Shown piece after piece: positions 58,534 through 64,000 of a DNA stretch of 64,000 nt. This DNA comes from Ambrosia x helenae. Its lineage: Eukaryota; Streptophyta; Magnoliopsida; Asterales; Asteraceae. The position numbers and the translations under genes were made by a program. Within the stretch, counting starts at the first letter, position 1; the number at the start of each line of letters is the position of its first letter. The notes under the pieces are model-generated. The model searched no databases. It saw only the letters and a program-made list of their open reading frames with translations, and was not told the origin of the DNA. The DNA is taken from assembly GCA_030844895.1 (NCBI GenBank), contig CM061224.1, positions 76,454,567-76,518,566 on the forward strand, written 5' to 3'.

Positions 58534-58550
58534 GTCTCCCCTACTTTTAG
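58534..58550 (-). promoter_or_regulatory. Polypurine tract of E
   Basis: Minus-strand CTAAAAGTAGGGGAGAC abuts the LTR; the same tract as in A. Confidence 0.9.
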
Positions 58551-60831
58551 AAACTTCGTCCCGATGTTATAAAAAAAAACACCAAGTTGACAGTGATTGG
58601 GTAGAAATTAGGACAACTGTGGTTTGGAAAATTTGTGTTAAGACATGACATGAATTTATAGGTAACAGAATAAACTATTTCGAATAATTTGGTAAGAGGT
58701 TTGATAGGTGTGGGTTTTAAGGGTTGGATTAGCTTCGTCTAAAATAGCAAGGAGAATAAGAATCTAGCAAAACACTAAACTTTAAGTTTTAGGAATCTTA
58801 AAAAGAAATGCATGAGTTAATTGACTATAGAAATACTAAACAGGTAACTAGAGTTTATAATTGGTTATCTACCAAAACATTGATAGAATTTCACACTACC
58901 TTAACGTACCTGTAAATTCATGATTACGTTTCGGACCGTAATCACCAATTTACCTTACATTAGGGTTTTGTGTCCTTCTATGACTATAAACACACATGTA
59001 AGTAATGCAAAATAACCTTTTGATTGAATCGTATACAATGTATCCAAAAATGAGTCCAACTATTGAGCAGGAAAAAGACTTCTACCATTCAGTGAGTAAG
59101 AACCTCTACCGATTGTTGAGCAGGTGCGATAGCCTCTACCAGTCGTTGAGCAGGTTGTAGGGCCTCTACCGACTGTTGAGCAGGCATGATGACCTCTACC
59201 AATCGTTGAGTAGGTTATTTGGTACTCTACTAACTGTTGAGCAAGTACTTCATCCTCTATCAGTTGTTTGATTAAGTGCACCAATTATTACACACATGAA
59301 TTGCAAATTGATAATATGTACATCTAAGCAATCAAGTATCAAGTATATCATACGAGTTGTAATAGAGTTGCCCTAGACAAGGTTAATGACTCTAGGTGTG
59401 TCTATAGCAAATAGTTTATATTCCATGAATTCTAGTTTCAAATGTTCAAATATGGTAGATAGTCAAATCCTCATGTATAACTAAGGATTATGTTTGATGC
59501 AACACACAATCAAGTTTCAATAGTTTGGTTATCATGGGTAACTAGCTCATGTGTGAGAAGGTGAAGGATATGAATTTAGTTCTTGAGAGGATGATGAAAA
59601 ATCTTGAAGCAGAATCAAGGTTGTGAGAGATAGTGAATGTGAAGATAGTTTATAAAGAGTTTATTTTATAGTAAGAAGATTATGTAGCAGTGTAAATTTT
59701 GGGGTTTGGATCAAAGGTTATAATCAAGTGTATAAGAAAACATGATTGTGGTATATGCCAAATATTGTAAAAATTTGAACAGGTTGAAAATGAGTGAGTG
59801 TCGATGGAGAATTTAGAGACTAGATATTATTCCTATGGAAAAAAAAAATCTTATTTTCAAAATTGGTTTTATACATAAAGCAAAAGTTGTTAAATAGTAC
59901 AAGCTAAGTGGGCTTTGATTAAAATATTCCCGTTAGTTGGAGATTTCAAACATGACATTAGGTTTTGAAGATCAAGGTTCTATTAAGTGATTTTTAATAG
60001 TTTAAAGCATTATATAGAAAATTGTTTGTTACGTCAATAAATAAACAATTGAATTTAAGTTCGAGGACATCTTTTGACAAAAAAATATGTACTTTGTAAA
60101 GTTACTAGCTAATGAAAATACAACAGTATTTAGAAATCTTTAGTTTGTGCTAAGGTATGAGGTTATAGTTTTTAAAAATAAGTAACATGTGGAGAAATGA
60201 AATAATATGATTTGGGTAGGGTGTTGAATATTTAAAAAGTGGCTAAGATGGTAAGGTGAAGTGTGATTGTGAAATCCATAGATGGTTATGAAATGAGATT
60301 GATTTAAGCTGTAAAATTTTGAGATTTTAGAGCTTAGTTTAAGGAAAGTGAGTGTAATCATTTATTCATTAATTAAAACGAATAAACGAAAACGTTGACT
60401 TATCAAAACTTCTAGATTCTAATAACATAATGAAGACATGCTTTAGCCTATAAGTGAACACTCATCCCGAGAATTCCCAGGTAGGCATCCGGGTCCCTCG
60501 TCTGATTGGGATTTATGCGCAATGCCAGTCCTAGACAGAAAACTCAGAATACAGGCGTTCACCCTTCCAGATTGCACGTGTTCGTTATTAAAATCTAGAA
60601 CTTCGACGAGATCTTCAAGGTGGTTCAGGCTAAACCTGAGGATTTGTCCTATTAGTCTAAGAGTATATCTTGTGATGGAGAGCACTCTTCTTGTAGGGAC
60701 TAAAGTAAGGATAAGAAGTAGGATAGAGAACATAAACAAGTAAGGTTGCAAGTAAAAGGAGCAAGTACTGATTAAAATCCTATGGTTATAGACTAGATTA
60801 TTTTTTTTTTGCTAATAACCTAATTCCCTAT
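58551..60831 (-). other. Noncoding interior of E
   Basis: No coding motif. 58890-58990 (TTAACGTACCTGTAAATTCA region) and 60355-60830 match the 3' interior and leader of A. The middle, 59285-60350, is AT-rich and unlike A's gag, so gag has been replaced or has decayed beyond recognition. Confidence 0.75.
59045..59275. repeat. About 35-bp tandem repeat array in E
   Basis: Roughly seven degenerate units of GTTGAGCAGG...CCTCTACC. The same unit occurs about four times in A at 38683-38830. Confidence 0.85.
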
Positions 60832-60850
60832 AACCATGGCTCTGATACCA
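60832..60850 (-). promoter_or_regulatory. Primer-binding site of E
   Basis: Minus-strand TGGTATCAGAGCCATGGTT, initiator-Met tRNA type, identical to A's site. Confidence 0.92.
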
Positions 60851-60853
60851 ATC

Positions 60854-62274
60854 TGTAACACTCCAACCGATGGCGGAAACATCGAGGTGTCACGTATGAA
60901 TAATTGTTCAGTAGCTCATGGTAATACATATGTTTAAATAATCATTTATTTCATTACATTATTGAATTACATTAAAGTCTTGAATGGAATCTAATACGTC
61001 AAACAAACAACGAAACTTCAAATAACTCCTCATGCTAGCTCTAGACTTCAAGCATCAATATTTCCTGTTGAGTTTGGAAAAATGGGGGGGTTAACTAGAA
61101 GTTGGTGAGAATACATAAGCCATGTCAAGCAATTAAGTTTAAGAATAAAAGTTTAGCAATTCATATGTCTATCGTAAGTTTAAGTCTACATGAATAAACA
61201 TGATATGTTAAATCGACATAATCAAACCTCCGACTAGTTTAGGTCCATCCCGTCATCCACGGTTCACCTTAGTAATATGTTGGAACGATAACAATCACCC
61301 ACGCTACCTATGTAGGAGGTACACGTATCCGGGTGGGATTGTCAATCAAATAGATCTATTATTGAGTATCGCCGGCTTGGCCATAGCTAATGATTATGTA
61401 ATGTTGAAACTCGTTGAAACTGTTGTTGTTGTCTAAATCATGAGGCATTAATGTTTACAACTAGACATGTATGTAGAATTGCTTAAGTATAATGTTGCAA
61501 ATATAAAGAATTGCATAAACATGGTTACGTAAACTCACATTTTCTAAGCTGAATTGTCCTCTAAGCGTTGTGAATGTATGTGAGGCGAATCCCAAAGACT
61601 TAACAACGTAGCTAGTCCAATTTGAAGAAATAAAAACCGAAAAAGAAAGAATATCAAGCTTCCAATTCGTCAATTACAAGAGCTTATAATCAAAGCTTCA
61701 ATTGTAGAAGTAATAGACTATAGAAGAAAGGTATGAGGGAAAGTTTAATCGGATTGAAACAATCGATTTAGAGGTGCCTAGTGTAATGGGTCATAGGTGG
61801 GTTTTTATACTAGTTTTGGATTCAATTAGCCATTAAAATTGGTCAACACCATAAAGTAAGGTTTTATGATGAATTGACTATTTGACTAAGACTTTGACTC
61901 CAAGAATTATGTTGTCAAGACTTTGACTCTTGACTCAAGGCTTTATTTTGAAATGAATTTATATCTTCCTTGTTTGAGATTATAAATGTAATTGGAAAAA
62001 TGATTAGCTTTAAATAAGAAATAAAAAAAATCATTACTTTGAATTAGAAAATAAAAAAAAACACCGTCTTATAAAGTCGTCATTTTATAAATAGAATTAG
62101 GATAGGACATATGTCATGATTGAAGATTTTTTTTTTTAAGTACAACGATAAGAGGAACTTAGAAAAATAGAGTGCACGGATAAAGATAAGAATAATTAGA
62201 AATAAATTAGACTTTATATCATGGATCGGGAAATACTTTAATGCAAAATAAATGGGAAAATTCGTGAGGTTACA
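60854..62274 (-). repeat. 5' LTR of E
   Basis: A 1,421-bp partner of 57093-58533. One unit of the 20-bp repeat is absent (61871-61900). Conserved hairpin at about 61293-61345. Confidence 0.93.
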
Positions 62275-62289
62275 GATTGGCACCAATAC

Positions 62290-62371
62290 CTGAAACACGG
62301 TACACGAGTAAAACACAAACGAAAGGACATGACACCCAAGAATGAGGCAAGATCGACAGAAATCAACTCAC
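62290..62371 (-). other. Inferred 82-nt intron in C gag
   Basis: The donor GTGAGTTG starts at 62371 and the acceptor TTTCAG ends at 62290 (minus strand); the segment is T-rich before the acceptor. 82 nt is not a multiple of three. Unspliced, the frame reaches a stop shortly after the E insertion point. Removed, the N-terminal exon joins the gag frame at 57092 exactly (E and its duplication excluded), giving the junction INAMGGIGANPPPP. Confidence 0.65.
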
Positions 62372-62555
62372 CACCCATGGCATTAATCCCAGCCTGGAAA
62401 TTAACCATAGCCATGTTCACTTGCTGCTGTAGCAAGTTGTTCAACTCGGCTTTGGTCATGTTAATGTTGCCACGACCACCGCCTCCAGCACGACCACCGC
62501 CGCCAGCACGGCCACCGCCGCCACCACGACGTCCACCACCGCGAGCACCAGACAT
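62372..62555 (-). pseudogene. C gag N-terminal exon
   Basis: The start ATG at 62553-62555 opens MSGARGGGRRGGGGGRAGGG, a Gly/Arg-rich tail coded by CCGCCACC-type repeats. A helical segment follows (MTKAELNNLLQQQVNMAMVNFQAGINAM, shown as positions 33-60). It is separated from the remaining gag by the inferred intron and by E. Gly/Arg tracts often bind RNA, so a role in binding the genomic RNA is plausible but inferred. Confidence 0.8.
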
Positions 62556-63060
62556 GATCTAACAAATCAAGAAATCGAGGGATTCAGACTCACTTCCAGT
62601 GTCAACCACCAGAAATTTACAAGAGTTAACTTAGGGACAAATCCAGGACTATACATCCAAACTCGAAGTCCATTGGGATTTTCATGCATTTCAGTTTATT
62701 ATTTCGTGTGCACCCGAAATGATAAACTGCTCTACATGGTCCTCCAGATGTACCCCTAATCCAGACTCCGGTCACCGAATATCGTCGCCTAGTAACGTGT
62801 TACGATAGATGCAAGTGTAAGAAGGCATGTATGTGCTAGAACCAACAAATCAACCCCTCCTTCTTCAATCCAGAAGAAGAAGACAAGAGTAGGTAAGAAC
62901 CCAAGTAAAAGCGGATGATGTAACAGAGAGGTATGATGATGATGTAAGGACACCCCGACAACGTTAGCACGTATCCCACTAATAGACTCAAAGTATGTGA
63001 CCGTCTAGTGTGTGCGACTCGGCTATAGACCATACTCTACATGCAGTCCTAGTTCACTAT
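62556..63060 (-). other. 5' leader of C
   Basis: A 505-bp untranslated leader between primer-binding site and gag start. No open frame or repeat of note was seen. Confidence 0.7.
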
Positions 63061-63080
63061 AACCATTGGCTCTGATACCA
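63061..63080 (-). promoter_or_regulatory. Primer-binding site of C
   Basis: Minus-strand TGGTATCAGAGCCAATGGTT, initiator-Met tRNA type, three bases from the 5' LTR. Confidence 0.92.
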
Positions 63081-63083
63081 ATC

Positions 63084-64000
63084 TGTCACACCCTCAAATT
63101 TCCACATGCGGAGTTTTACCGCGAGGCACATGACAAAACAGGATCCAAGTCAACGGTCGCAATAAACCACTCTATATGAAGATACATGACATTCAAAAAG
63201 ACATAGTTTTCATATCCCCAAAATCAGTAGTGGAAGCATTTAACAAGTTACAGACCATAGACCCAAATGTACCAAATGTTTATTACAAAACATGAACTAA
63301 GTCTAGACGCCAATGCAGACCCGTGCGCCTAGTTCCATTTGTTGCTACCTTAGCGACCTGAGAAAAACATGCCAAAAGACGTCAACATATAATGCTGGTG
63401 AGTTCACAGGTTTGTTCAATATGTTACCAAGTGTTTCCAAAACGTTACCATGTCCATACTATATCAGTGTTACCAAGTACGCTAGCTAGGCGTATGTTTT
63501 ATTACTACTACGATTGGAAACCATTACTAGACACGTTTAGCAATGTTTAGCATATGTTTAAGCAGCCCGAATGTTCAGCATGATACCAATGTTCCAGTTC
63601 GAGACAATATGCACCCGCCTGGCCCTCCAAGCCGACGAGTGGGGCAGGTCACGCCCAATAGATCTATCCACATTTCCCCCGTTGTGCATCCCCGCACATT
63701 CATGGTTTCCCCCGGGACTTCCAAAGATCGCATAGAAATACAAAGTTAAAAACCATAGTATGGCATATGTTACCAAAATAGTTTAGCGCATGTTTTCTCC
63801 CCCAAAAGTTAAAGCAGTAAAAGTGGGGCCGTGAACTAACCTTAGATAGCGTTCTTCGGTTACTAGTAAAATGCTAAGCCCTTGATAATCCCTCTACCGG
63901 AGATCTATCAAAATGTTCACATAAGTGTCCCGACTAATAACCATAAGGTTATCTAGTCCCGGATTGTCCAGATCGTAACCAAGTATGTTTTAAAGCGTGT
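63084..64000 (-). repeat. 5' LTR of C, partial
   Basis: The first 917 bp in plus order, collinear with 32014-32456 plus 47871-48348. It is uninterrupted at GGAAACCATTACTAGAC, which proves the B insertion site in the other copy. The promoter part lies beyond the window. Confidence 0.93.

Larger units (their letters stand above)
57093..62274 (-). mobile_element. Non-autonomous gypsy-type element E
   Basis: Inserted in the gag of C. Flanks GATTC (57088-57092) and GATTG (62275-62279) form a duplication with one mismatch. LTRs are 1,441 and 1,421 bp and nearly identical except for one 20-bp repeat unit. The 2,320-bp interior has a primer-binding site and polypurine tract but no gag or pol. Leader and 3' interior match A, whereas the LTRs are of another type. 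Confidence 0.92.
32014..64000 (-). mobile_element. Ty3/gypsy chromovirus-like element C (host of B, D, E)
   Basis: C is inserted in the gag of F (left flank AATAC, 32009-32013). Its 3' LTR is on the left (32014-49990, interrupted by B) and its 5' LTR on the right (63084 to the edge). The interior without inserts is about 5.3 kb. Coding order on the minus strand is gag, protease, reverse transcriptase, RNase H, integrase, chromodomain-like tail, i.e. gypsy order. The Met-tRNA primer-binding site and the tail suggest the Tekay/Del chromovirus group, an assignment from motif style only. Apart from the inserts the only clear defect is one single-base frameshift near 55331. Confidence 0.92.

Noticed and set aside
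59045..59275. CRISPR-like array
   Set aside because: Units are degenerate, contiguous without unique spacers, and lie inside a plant retrotransposon.

Overview
The window looks like intergenic heterochromatin of a flowering plant. I could not identify a host protein-coding gene, rRNA or tRNA gene in it. Almost everything is LTR retrotransposon, in broken and nested copies. The families seen are Sirevirus-like Ty1/copia, a second Ty1/copia lineage, a chromodomain-type Ty3/gypsy, and several non-autonomous gypsy-type relatives. The style of the copia and gypsy proteins makes me think of Asteraceae, but that is recollection and not a search result. Two short hAT-like DNA elements with 8-bp target duplications are also present.

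Layout. 1-2140 is the 3' part of a long gypsy LTR, inserted in a truncated copia (H, 2141-3664, minus). 3665-5079 is a probable gypsy LTR fragment (L). 5080-6790 is unrecognised DNA with CA/TA and GA microsatellites. 6796-19043 is a complete 12.2-kb Sirevirus-like copia (G, minus), with 712-bp LTRs and the 5-bp duplication GGAGG. G carries decayed gag-pol plus about 3.9 kb of extra sense-strand coding sequence (ORF X) between RNase H and the 3' LTR. 19509-20079 is a hAT-like element, and 20080-22197 has nothing recognisable.

From 22198 to the right edge there is one nested stack. J (copia, plus) contains a solo LTR (K), a 791-bp hAT-like element and copia I (minus). I contains copia F (plus). 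F contains gypsy C (minus, 32014 to beyond 64000). C's 3' LTR contains non-autonomous element B (plus, 32457-47865). B contains TR-GAG-like element A (minus, 35843-43277). C's coding region is further split by a solo LTR (D, 51802-54378) and non-autonomous element E (57093-62274). Target-site duplications fix the boundaries of A, B, D, E (one mismatch), G, K and both hAT-like elements. The insertion order is therefore J, I, F, C, B, A, with D and E each later than C.

C is the only near-complete autonomous element. It has gag with two zinc knuckles, an aspartic protease, reverse transcriptase, RNase H, a DDE integrase and a chromodomain-like tail. Besides D and E, I see only one single-base frameshift in it. 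A, B and E lack pol and would have depended on an element such as C. The observations I rate highest are ORF X of G with a gene-like promoter directly in front of it, paired tRNA-like Pol III box modules inside the long LTR family, an 82-nt intron in C gag, and mosaic exchange of LTRs and leaders among the non-autonomous elements.
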